From assembly GCA_024277475.1 (NCBI GenBank), contig JAJRVC010000710.1, positions 1 to 11,052 of the forward strand: a stretch of DNA of 11,052 bases, given 5' to 3'. The notes beneath the pieces were generated by a model. It made no database searches. It worked only from the letters and a program-made list of their open reading frames with translations, and had not been told where the DNA came from. A program made the position numbers and the translations under genes. Shown here one piece after another: positions 1-7,200 of the stretch; position 1 is the first letter of the stretch; each line of letters begins with the position of its first letter. The stretch is from Deltaproteobacteria bacterium. GTDB lineage: Bacteria; Desulfobacterota; Desulfobacteria; Desulfobacterales; JAFDCJ01.

Positions 1-16
1 CACAACAAATACCTCC

Positions 17-47
17 TTGACTGTTGCACTCCAATTTACGCTATATT
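17..47 (+). promoter_or_regulatory. Candidate sigma70-type promoter upstream of the histidine kinase
   Basis: TTGACT (17-22) resembles a -35 box and TATATT (42-47) a -10 box. The 19-bp spacer is longer than the usual 17, so this is only a candidate. It would give a 5' leader of roughly 120 nt before the kinase start at 173. It is the best match I saw by eye in the leader. Confidence 0.3.
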
Positions 48-82
48 TACACCCCTGTCAAGTAAATTCAGTAAGTTATTTG

Positions 83-111
83 CCTGAGGTCAGGAGTTCT
101 GAAATTAGAAC
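83..111. promoter_or_regulatory. Two small dyads in the kinase leader
   Basis: CCTGA-GG-TCAGG (83-94) is a 5-bp-arm dyad. It is followed immediately by GTTCT-GAAATT-AGAAC (96-111), a 5-bp hairpin with a 6-nt loop. Both lie between the candidate promoter and the kinase start, where an operator or leader hairpin could act. The arms are short and could arise by chance. Confidence 0.2.
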
Positions 112-172
112 GCCCCCCCTAAAGATAGAAATAAGGATTGCTCGAATTTTTTTGTATTTTATGAGAATATAA

Positions 173-2491
173 ATGGTCCGCAAGATTTATATTATATCGG
201 TTTTTACTTTTTTTTTCGTTGGTCTTTGCTCCCTTTCATTTTATTATCTTTATCATTCACCCTCCTTTGGAATTGCAGCATCCTGGGACAAGGATAAAAG
301 CCAGTGGCGAATCGATTCGGTTCCAGCACTAAGTCCCCTGAAAATTGGCGATGTGATCCGCAGGATTGAAACCCTTGAAGTCGGCCGATTTTCTTTGATG
401 GTCGACAATTATCATGTGGAGACACGCAAGGAGCTGTTCGAATGGTTTGATGAGAAACGTCGGCTATATGAAGTCCTCAACCAGCCGAGCGTTGACTTTT
501 TAATCAGCAGAGACGGGCAAATACTCCATAAATCCATTGAAAACAAAAAGGCCGGATTTATATTTTTCGGCCAACCGGCTTTTCTGCAAATGGTAGAGGC
601 TGCGATTTTTTTCCTGATAGGCAGCCTCGTTTTTGCAAAAAAAAATTCAGAGCATCAAAGCCGCGTCCTTTATTTCATCTGCCTGGGTATCGCAACTATT
701 CTTGCCACCAACAGCACCTCGATGATGTGTGAATTTGTCTATTATCCGGCTTATTTTGCCCTGATGAACATCCTGAACCTTTTTTCTTATTTTATTACGG
801 CTCCGCTGGTGTTTTACTTTACATTTCTAATTCCTCACGAACGAAAATTTTTGAAAGATCAAAAAAAAATGGTCCTGGCTTTTTTCGGCCTCAATTTAGT
901 TTTGGCGGCTACCCTTAATATTCAAATCATGGATCACTTAGTCGCTGTATATTATGGAGTCTCAATCGCTTCTTTACTCTATGCATTCTTCGCCTACCGC
1001 GGGACAGTCGAGCGGCAACAGATGAAATGGGTTTTAGCCGGCTTTCTGTTTGGTTTTGGCCCCTGGTTCTTTATCAATGGTATTGCGATGCTCATCACGG
1101 GTAATGGTTTGATGACCGACAATATTCCCATGATATTTCTTGTTTTTATGCCATTATGTATCGGCTTTGCCATTCATCGCCATCGTCTTTTTGATATTGG
1201 CCTTTTATTTGAGGGCACCTTAGTTTTTGGGTTAACCATTGGAATCTTGTTTGTAATCGATTTTGCTTTCACAAATCTGATAATTACCCGCTTCAAAGAC
1301 GTCCAGGGAGCACACCTGTTCTCGTTGTTGACTGTCGTGTTGCTCTACGCACCTTTGAGGGGCTGGATTTTAGCAATAGTAAAAAAACTATTTAGACGAG
1401 ATCAGTTAAATCAAGGCGCCATCGTTGAGTCTTTTTCCAGGCTCGCTTCGGGAAAATCCCCGGAAGCTGTCATAACGATTTTTAAAAACCTGCTTAAGGA
1501 CATATTCCGACCCAAGCAGATAATCTGCTTAAAAAGAAACGATTTAGCCGCTTATGACATCCTGGATATTTTGCAGAAACAACGCGGATTCCCTGCAAGA
1601 CCGTTTCATCTGCTCGAAGATAATTATGCGCTGCCCCTACCCTACCAGGATATGGCTGTTGCCGTCCCTATAGGTTCAAAAGATGCGGTCCATCACATCC
1701 TGCTGATGGAGCCGCCGGCGGTAAATGGAAAATTTTACTCCAGACATGATCTGGCCGTACTCAAGGCATTGCAGAGTCAGGCTGAAGTTTTATATGAAAA
1801 CTCAGTTCTCTATGATGAAAATGTCAAGGAATGCAATTTGCGTCTTCAACAGGAGAAAAAATATTCAAGTGAAAAAGAGCATATTTTAAGGGATCTGCAT
1901 GATGGAATCGGTGGAAGTATAACCAATATCAACCTGTTGGCGGAACTTGCCCGCAAAAAATGCTCCGATCCCAAAATGTCAGAAAAGCTTTCAGCTATTA
2001 TAGATTTATCGACAGAAAGTTTATCTGAAATCAGGGGTTTTTTATACAGTCTGGAACCTAAACATACCGATTGGCAGGCGCTGGTCGCCGATCTGAGACA
2101 TTTCGGCAGCAGTTTACTGGAAGCGCACAATATTGCCTTTGAAAACCGTATTTCAGTCTCGGATGCGTGCGAATCGCCTGACAGTCTTTTATCATTGGTT
2201 CTCTTCAAGATTTATCGAGAAGCATTGAACAATATTCTTAAACATGCCAGGGCCACTACGGTTTGGTTAACGCTTTACGTCAGTAAACGATTGCTGTCAC
2301 TTACTATTGAAGATAATGGTATCGGCAAGACGGAAGCCGGCATAATGGGCCGCGGTATTTCAATTATGAAGACCAGAGCTGAAGAAATCGGCGGCCGGCT
2401 GGATATCCGGCACTCAAGCGGCACCCGGGTTACTTTGGAACTACCCTTGCCATTGAGCTATGCCGCTGGGGAGAAACAGCATGCAACTTAG
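173..2491 (+). CDS. Multi-pass membrane sensor histidine kinase, NarX/ComP-like (HisKA_3 type)
   Basis: This is a membrane sensor kinase that should autophosphorylate and pass phosphate to the regulator encoded next to it. A signal-anchor helix (about residues 5-27) is followed by an extracytoplasmic segment. Residues about 55-125 have a PDZ-like look (SPLKIGDVIRRIE), which is inference. Several membrane helices span about 137-400 and include RQQMKWVLAG and the AIHRHRLFDIG stretch typical of ComP-like sensors. A GAF-like region (about 415-550) and a short coiled coil lead into the H-box DLHDGIGG with His576. The ATPase domain shows the N-box REALNNILKHA (Asn686/687), DNGIG at 714-718 and a GRG box. 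At 772 aa it looks complete. The start is chosen because the N-terminal helix begins there and the next in-frame Met is far inside. The ribosome site is weak (GAG at 163-165). The stop overlaps the regulator gene by 11 bp, so the two are probably co-translated. Confidence 0.9.
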   Translation: MVRKIYIISVFTFFFVGLCSLSFYYLYHSPSFGIAASWDKDKSQWRIDSVPALSPLKIGDVIRRIETLEVGRFSLMVDNYHVETRKELFEWFDEKRRLYEVLNQPSVDFLISRDGQILHKSIENKKAGFIFFGQPAFLQMVEAAIFFLIGSLVFAKKNSEHQSRVLYFICLGIATILATNSTSMMCEFVYYPAYFALMNILNLFSYFITAPLVFYFTFLIPHERKFLKDQKKMVLAFFGLNLVLAATLNIQIMDHLVAVYYGVSIASLLYAFFAYRGTVERQQMKWVLAGFLFGFGPWFFINGIAMLITGNGLMTDNIPMIFLVFMPLCIGFAIHRHRLFDIGLLFEGTLVFGLTIGILFVIDFAFTNLIITRFKDVQGAHLFSLLTVVLLYAPLRGWILAIVKKLFRRDQLNQGAIVESFSRLASGKSPEAVITIFKNLLKDIFRPKQIICLKRNDLAAYDILDILQKQRGFPARPFHLLEDNYALPLPYQDMAVAVPIGSKDAVHHILLMEPPAVNGKFYSRHDLAVLKALQSQAEVLYENSVLYDENVKECNLRLQQEKKYSSEKEHILRDLHDGIGGSITNINLLAELARKKCSDPKMSEKLSAIIDLSTESLSEIRGFLYSLEPKHTDWQALVADLRHFGSSLLEAHNIAFENRISVSDACESPDSLLSLVLFKIYREALNNILKHARATTVWLTLYVSKRLLSLTIEDNGIGKTEAGIMGRGISIMKTRAEEIGGRLDIRHSSGTRVTLELPLPLSYAAGEKQHAT
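2468..2473 (+). promoter_or_regulatory. Ribosome binding site that decides the response regulator start
   Basis: GGGGAG lies inside the kinase's last codons, 7 nt before the ATG at 2481. An in-frame ATG at 2460 exists, but this Shine-Dalgarno lies downstream of it and so cannot serve it. The site therefore supports 2481 as the true start. Confidence 0.65.
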
Positions 2492-3143
2492 TAGGGGTGC
2501 GCAAACAGATGGGAACCTGATTCAAATCCTAATCGTTGAAGACGACAAACAATTGCAAATGACCTATATGCTCCTGTTGGAAGGCGAACCCGGTATGGCA
2601 GTTGTCGGTGCTTTTACCACCGGAGAAGATGCACTGGCCTTTCTCAAAACCGCCGATGCCGATATCATGTTGACGGACCTGGGCTTGCCCGGCATGTCGG
2701 GAATTGAGCTGATCAAAGCAGTCAAGCGTCTTAAACCTGCTGTTGAAATCATGGCACTGACGGTGTTTGAAGATCGTGAAAACACCTTTTCGGCCATTAA
2801 AGCCGGCGCCAGCGGCTATCTCCTTAAAGGCACCACACCCAGAGAGCTGATTGAAGCCCTTTATACGCTCCACCAAGGCGGAGCGCCCATGAGCCCTAAA
2901 ATTGCCAGGGCCGTATTAAATGAATTTCGCAATGAACACACTTCAGATGCATACCTTTTGACCCCCCGTGAAAAAGATATCCTCAAAGGCATGGAGCGCG
3001 GCCATACTTACAAAGAACTGGCGCAAATGCTGCATATCAGTCCTCACACCGTACACAGCCACATCAAACATATTTACGAAAAGCTACAGGCCTGCAACCG
3101 CAAAGAGGCCTTTCTAAAAGCACGCAAGATGGGTATACTTTAG
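2481..3143 (+). CDS. NarL/LuxR-family response regulator (canonical receiver plus GerE HTH)
   Basis: This is the DNA-binding partner of the kinase just upstream. The receiver has all the expected residues counted from the 2481 start: acidic pair Asp21-Asp22 in ILIVEDD, phosphoacceptor Asp66 in LTDLGLPGMSG, switch Thr94 in ALTVFED, and Lys116 in GYLLKG. A linker leads to a complete LuxR/GerE helix-turn-helix from about residue 160, with LTPREKDIL, then YKELAQMLHIS and HTVHSHIKHIYEKL, and the final helix ending NRKEAFLKARKMGIL. The 220-aa length is normal for the family. The start at 2481 is favoured by GGGGAG 7 nt upstream; starting at 2460 would add seven residues. The 11-bp overlap with the kinase gene marks a two-gene operon. 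The target promoter is unknown; the palindrome at 3421-3434 is one candidate. Confidence 0.92.
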   Translation: MQLSRGAQTDGNLIQILIVEDDKQLQMTYMLLLEGEPGMAVVGAFTTGEDALAFLKTADADIMLTDLGLPGMSGIELIKAVKRLKPAVEIMALTVFEDRENTFSAIKAGASGYLLKGTTPRELIEALYTLHQGGAPMSPKIARAVLNEFRNEHTSDAYLLTPREKDILKGMERGHTYKELAQMLHISPHTVHSHIKHIYEKLQACNRKEAFLKARKMGIL

Positions 3144-3331
3144 ATCATTTGTAGCTTACTCGATTGCCGTTACAATTGCCCAGCAGTAGCTATTTCTTAC
3201 ACGCAATGTTGAAAGAAACCTAGGCCTTTAGTTGTTTAGACAGCGTGTTTTTTTATCGCAAAAGGAAATATTCGCCGCAGAGCTCGCAGGCCGCAAAGAT
3301 TACATGCGTATATCCCCCGAAAATACCCCGG

Positions 3332-3356
3332 TCCGGTGATTGAATTACCCACCGGA
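3332..3356. terminator. 7-bp hairpin, possible weak terminator or regulatory structure
   Basis: TCCGGTG (3332-3338) and CACCGGA (3350-3356) are perfect inverted repeats around an 11-nt loop. There is no immediate T-run after the stem, so a Rho-independent terminator is doubtful. The structure is nearly symmetrical and could act on either strand. Confidence 0.3.
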
Positions 3357-3420
3357 TCTGCGCTATTCTGCCGATATATTTCAGTTTTATCTTAAATGTA
3401 CTGTCTGTCCCGGCAGGAAA

Positions 3421-3434
3421 ATGGAAATTTCCAT
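3421..3434. promoter_or_regulatory. Perfect 14-bp palindrome just upstream of the second regulator
   Basis: ATGGAAATTTCCAT is an exact 14-bp palindrome ending 20 bp before the start codon at 3455. Flanking GGAAA on the left and TTTCC on the right extend the symmetry with a 2-nt offset. It could be an operator for a dimeric regulator, such as the NarL-type protein upstream, or an RNA hairpin just ahead of the TAAGG ribosome site at 3445-3449. No second copy was recognised elsewhere in the window. Confidence 0.4.
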
Positions 3435-3454
3435 ACTTTCCGGTTAAGGCTAAT

Positions 3455-4054
3455 ATGCGTGTTCTTATTATTCAAAATGAAGAAAATTTACGGCAAAATT
3501 ATGCCCTCTGCTTAAATGCTGATGCGGGTATTGAAGTGGTCGCAGCCTTCGGCGGCGGCGAGGAAGCTTTAGCGCAACTGGAGAGGTCCAAACCGGATGT
3601 TCTCCTAATTGATCTGTGCCCGCCGGCAACAGCGAGGCTGGACGTTATCAGCAAGGCCAAAGCGCGTGTACCGGAAATAGAGATACTGGTGCAAGTAAGG
3701 TTTTCAGATCTTAATAATGTAATTGACGCCATCAAAGCCGGCGCCACCGGCTTCATAGTTGCCTGGGCGCCGCACAATGAACTGGTTGAGGCTCTGCACA
3801 ACCTGCAAAAGGGTATTGTTACGATTGATCCGCAGCTTGCCAGAGCGATCATAGGAGAATTCCAAAACGGCAGTGAAGATAAAAAATACGGCTTATCAGG
3901 CAAAGAAGAAACGATGCTGAAACGGGCAGCTTCCGGTTGTACCTTAAAAGAGATTGCCGGGGATTTAAAAATAGACATTATCGCAGTTTATTACCATATC
4001 AAGGCAGTTTACGAAAAGTTACAGCAGAAATATCAAAGGGGATTCAGTTGGTAA
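3455..4054 (+). CDS. Degenerate NarL-like response regulator (pseudo-receiver, shortened HTH)
   Basis: This 199-aa protein aligns along its length with the canonical regulator upstream: shared stretches include AIKAGA, G(Y/F), LARAI/IARAV and HIK..YEKL. It is very probably a diverged duplicate. The phosphoacceptor Asp53 (LIDLCPP) remains. The acidic pair has become Asn8-Glu9, the switch Thr is Val81, and the invariant Lys is Ala103, so normal phosphorylation switching is unlikely. The HTH (about 146-199) keeps LKEIAGDLKI and YYHIKAVYEKL. It has AV in place of the usual TV and stops at QRGFSW, lacking the last helix with its NR-EA pattern. A TAAGG site precedes the ATG by 5 nt. Possible roles are a decoy, a dimerisation partner of the intact regulator, or a decaying copy. 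The open frame and intact fold core argue against a simple pseudogene. Confidence 0.8.
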   Translation: MRVLIIQNEENLRQNYALCLNADAGIEVVAAFGGGEEALAQLERSKPDVLLIDLCPPATARLDVISKAKARVPEIEILVQVRFSDLNNVIDAIKAGATGFIVAWAPHNELVEALHNLQKGIVTIDPQLARAIIGEFQNGSEDKKYGLSGKEETMLKRAASGCTLKEIAGDLKIDIIAVYYHIKAVYEKLQQKYQRGFSW

Positions 4055-4070
4055 GGCACCCTTTTTTTCT
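4035..4070 (+). terminator. Possible Rho-independent terminator after the second regulator
   Basis: AAAGGG (4035-4040), inside the last codons of the regulator, can pair with CCCTTT (4059-4064), which runs into a seven-T tract (4062-4068). The 18-nt loop is large and the stem is only 6 bp, so efficiency is doubtful. The T-tract right after the stop at 4054 makes this the best termination candidate before the large YD gene. Confidence 0.35.
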
Positions 4071-4133
4071 CATGCACAAATGATACAAAAAAAAGACGAT
4101 GGCCTAAGAACGATTGAACAGCGTTTATTGTAA

Positions 4134-4214
4134 GGCTGCCAATGGCCGGCATATAGACGGCTGCCATGGAGATCGCGACGACCGGCTTGAAAATCTCCGG
4201 AAAGGCTCTCGGAG
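4134..4214 (+). promoter_or_regulatory. Structured leader with competing hairpins upstream of the giant YD gene
   Basis: A near-direct repeat, GGCTGCCAATGG (4134-4145) and GGCTGCCATGG (4159-4169), is followed by two stems that cannot form together. GGAGAT (4168-4173) pairs with ATCTCC (4193-4198), and CTCCG (4195-4199) pairs with CGGAG (4210-4214). The shared bases 4195-4198 make them mutually exclusive. The ribosome site AGGAG (4227-4231) lies just beyond, 9 nt before the ATG at 4241. This could be a translational control element. I could not match it to a known riboswitch class. Confidence 0.3.
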
Positions 4215-4240
4215 GCTTAACAAGACAGGAGTATTGAAAA

Positions 4241-7200
4241 ATGAAAAAAAAGTTTTACATCGCCTCAGTTTTGTTTGTTTGGGTAATTTTACTGGCTTTC
4301 ACCCTATCTTGGGCAGGAGCCGATACGAAATTTTTACGTCTGCATGGGAATAAAAACCCTTCCGGCGTAAAGTGTAAAATAATGCCAAGCGAGCTGAAAA
4401 ATGATTTTACAATACCGGCCGGTACACTCTCAAATGGGAGCAAACTGGCTTCAGCGCCACTTGTTTCCCTGGAAGAGGCCCGTTCATATTACAATAATAT
4501 AAAAAATTTGCCGCAAAACCGGTCCGGTGTACAAACAGAGCAGAGCGAATTAATTCAAGACCCATCAGTTCTATGGTTTATTATTCCCTGGGGACAGGAA
4601 GAAGAAAAATTGGGTCATGGTCTCGGCTGCTATGACGGTTACCAGACGGCAGACGCCATGAGGATTTATGAGTGGGTGCGCAACCATATTGATTACGAGC
4701 CTTCCTTCGGTTTTGTCAAAGGCGGTGAGATGACCCTGCTTGACGGTTCCGGCAACGCCTTTGACCAGGCTACCCTCCTGATGGATCTTCTCATGATGAA
4801 CTACTACGATGCCGATTATGTCTATGGAGTTATTCAGTTGACCGGAGAACAGTTCACAAACTGGATGGGGATTGACGATGACCCGGCTCTGGCCATCGAG
4901 CTGCTTGCCGACGCCGGTATCCCGGCCGAGGTAGATCATTCCAACGGCCATATCGATCAGGTCAGAATGCAGCACATGTGGGTTAAATTATGGGCCCCCG
5001 ACGGTTCATATGAATCTTACGCCCTCGACCCCAGTTTCAAGGAATATCAGGTTACAGAGGGCATCGATATCGGCGCGGCGATGGGCTACGATCAAACTGT
5101 ATTTCTGGGTCGTACAGAAGCGGGAATGACCGTCACCTCCGACTACCTGCAGAATATGAACAGATCCAATATCAGGACCGATCTGGCCGGTTATGCATCT
5201 AATCTGGTTGACTATATCGAAACGAATCTACCCGGAAAAGGGATGGCTGAAATTGTGGGAGGGCGGGAGATTATTCCTGTGACCGGGCAGCCCCTGCCGG
5301 ATCTTCTGCCATATGAACTGGAACGGTTTTATGAATACAATGGCAAATATGAAGGTAGGGACTGGGGGCTTTCCACCCTGGTGACCATCAGCTACCAGGG
5401 CTATGACCATCTTTTCCCGGCCTTTGAAATTTACGGTGAACGCCTGACGCTTTCCTTTACCGAGGAGGGCGGTGCCTATACCGCCCGTCTTTTTCTCGAT
5501 GGCGTCCGGATGAACTCGTTGGACGTGACCGACCCCACCGCACCCCTTCAGATCTCCATCAATCATCCCTACGCGGCCAATGGCGGCACCTACCAGGACG
5601 ATGTCGGCTTGGTCAGCCCAAAGCCGGGAGTGGATAACCTTTATGTATTTTCTTTCGGTTTCGGCAAGACCGGCCACAAGGTTCTGGAAAAGCATCGCAA
5701 AACCATACAGGAATTGATGCTTGACAGCAGCACCCCCGATTCCGAGCCTGATCCGGTGCAGGGTCAAGCCCTGTCCCTGCTCGGCCTGGCCTGGATGGCC
5801 CAGACCAGCCGGGCTGCAGAGATCGGGGATGCCCTGGCCGGCACTCACACCATTCGCCACCACAGTTGCGGCGTTGTCGGCCAGGAAGCTTCGCCGATGA
5901 TGGATCTGCCCATGTCGTCCACCAGTGTCGCCGGCACCGACGGCAGCGCTAAATTCGGCCGGTTTTTTACCCGTTTTGTGACCAACAGCGCTTTTGAAGG
6001 GGGCACCATCGCTCAGATTTATGGCGGGCAGGGGGCCTCGACGGTCAGCCTACTTGATCTGGCCAATCTTCAAAATAATAAAATATTTAATGCCGACAGC
6101 GGCAATTATGCGACAATCGTAAAGCCGCAATTACAGGGATACACGTCTGAGTATCTATCTGCGCTGGATTCGCAGATTGCTGCCGGCGATCGCCTGATAC
6201 TCTCCGAACACGGCGACCTGCAGATGGGCAGTTACGTGGGTGCCGGATACTATTCCCTTTCTGCAGATGGCTACTACCAGACCCTGATATTGGGCGGTTT
6301 GAGCGGGGGTTACGGAACCCAGCCCGGGATTCTTGAACCCAATACGATTGCAGCTGAACAAAAAGACTATGCCAATGCTGAAGACCATCCCCAGACTACC
6401 GAGCCCATCGATCTGCTGACCGGTTATTACCTGAATAGCAGCCTTGATCTCAGTGTCGGCGGGGGCAGGATGCCCTTTGGTCTATCCCTGGTGCGTTCAT
6501 ACAATTCCGGGGCCTGCAAGCAAGACGGCCCTTTTGGCCGGGGCTGGTCTCATAACCACGATATTCAGGCTACAGCCGGCAGTGACGGTTTTCGCGGCAT
6601 GGGATCCATGTCACCTCTTGACGCGGCCCCGTTTATTAGTGCAATCTTTGTGGCCTCCGACATTTTTGTCGATACGCTGCCCTTTGACCGGGTTTTGCTG
6701 TCAACCCTTGTCAACCAGTGGCTGATGGAAAACCTGATCGACAATGTGGTCATTATCAGTGGCGGGCACAGCAACAGCCGGTTTGTCCGAATGCCGGATG
6801 GCAGCTTCCGTCCCCAGCCGGACAAATGGGCCCAGCTCGAGCAGGAAACCGACGGCAGTTTTCTGCTGACCACCAAACACGGCAATAAACTTGATTTCGC
6901 ACTTGACGGCCGTCTATCAACCTGGCAGGATTCCAATGCCAATACCGTGACGTTTAACTATTCGGGCGGTAATCTTGCGTCGGTGAATAATGGTCTGAGC
7001 AAAAGTCTCCATTTCAACTATGACGGTCAGCAGAGAATTTCGGAAGTCACCGACCATATCGGACGAGGGGTCAGCTACAGCTATGACACTGCCGGAAATC
7101 TCTTGACGGTTACCGATCCAGAAAACCATGAAACCCGCTATGAATATGATGTTCCCGGCCGCCTGACGAAAATATATAACCCGGCCGATCCGGTCAACCC

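Larger units (their letters stand above)
3144..3454. other. 311-bp intergenic region between the two regulators
   Basis: No convincing coding sequence was seen. Just after the first regulator, TAGCTTACT (3152-3160) can pair imperfectly with AGTAGCTA (3185-3192), followed by TTTCTT; this is a weak terminator candidate at best. Positions 3273-3299 (GCCGCAGAGCTCGCAGGCCG and onward) resemble a degraded form of a dispersed 'CCGCAGAGxCGCAGAG' intergenic motif I recall from various genomes, which is low confidence. A cleaner hairpin (3332-3356) and a perfect palindrome (3421-3434) are listed separately. I found no good -35/-10 pair for the downstream gene. Confidence 0.5.

Noticed and set aside
2460..2480. 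Upstream in-frame ATG for the first response regulator
   Set aside because: No Shine-Dalgarno precedes it, and the clear GGGGAG lies after it, in front of the ATG at 2481. The extra residues add nothing to the receiver fold.
4021..4120. Frameshift hiding the missing end of the second regulator's HTH
   Set aside because: The other two frames after YEKLQQ do not restore the NR-EA-A-G ending seen in the canonical copy, so truncation or divergence fits better than a simple frameshift.
4085..4240. Cyclic-di-GMP (GEMM) riboswitch, suggested by GGCCTAAG and TGGCCGGC stretches
   Set aside because: The conserved GEMM blocks (CACGCAAAGGGCAAACC-like and GACGCAAAGCC-like) are absent and the order of elements does not fit.
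4114..4353. 79-codon TTG-initiated reading frame upstream of and overlapping the giant YD gene
   Set aside because: It has no ribosome site, no recognisable domain and a composition unlike a real protein. It overlaps the well-supported signal peptide of the YD gene in another frame.
5228..5863. 211-codon reverse-strand ORF opposite the giant gene
   Set aside because: It is antisense to the high-GC part of the YD gene, where long shadow frames are expected. Its sequence shows no recognisable motif.
6444..6725. Alternative-frame ORF on the + strand inside the giant gene (and a similar one at 8454-8714)
   Set aside because: Both lie entirely within the strongly supported YD gene in another frame, lack ribosome sites and show no domain.
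6595..6800. Hydrophobic non-YD insertion near the start of the YD region (PFISAIFVASDIFVDTLPF and onward) as a membrane or novel domain
   Set aside because: It matches my recollection of a conserved insertion in transglutaminase-type RHS proteins (DAAAAI..., then NNVV and VKLPDGS), so it is not likely to be new, and it is probably not a membrane segment.
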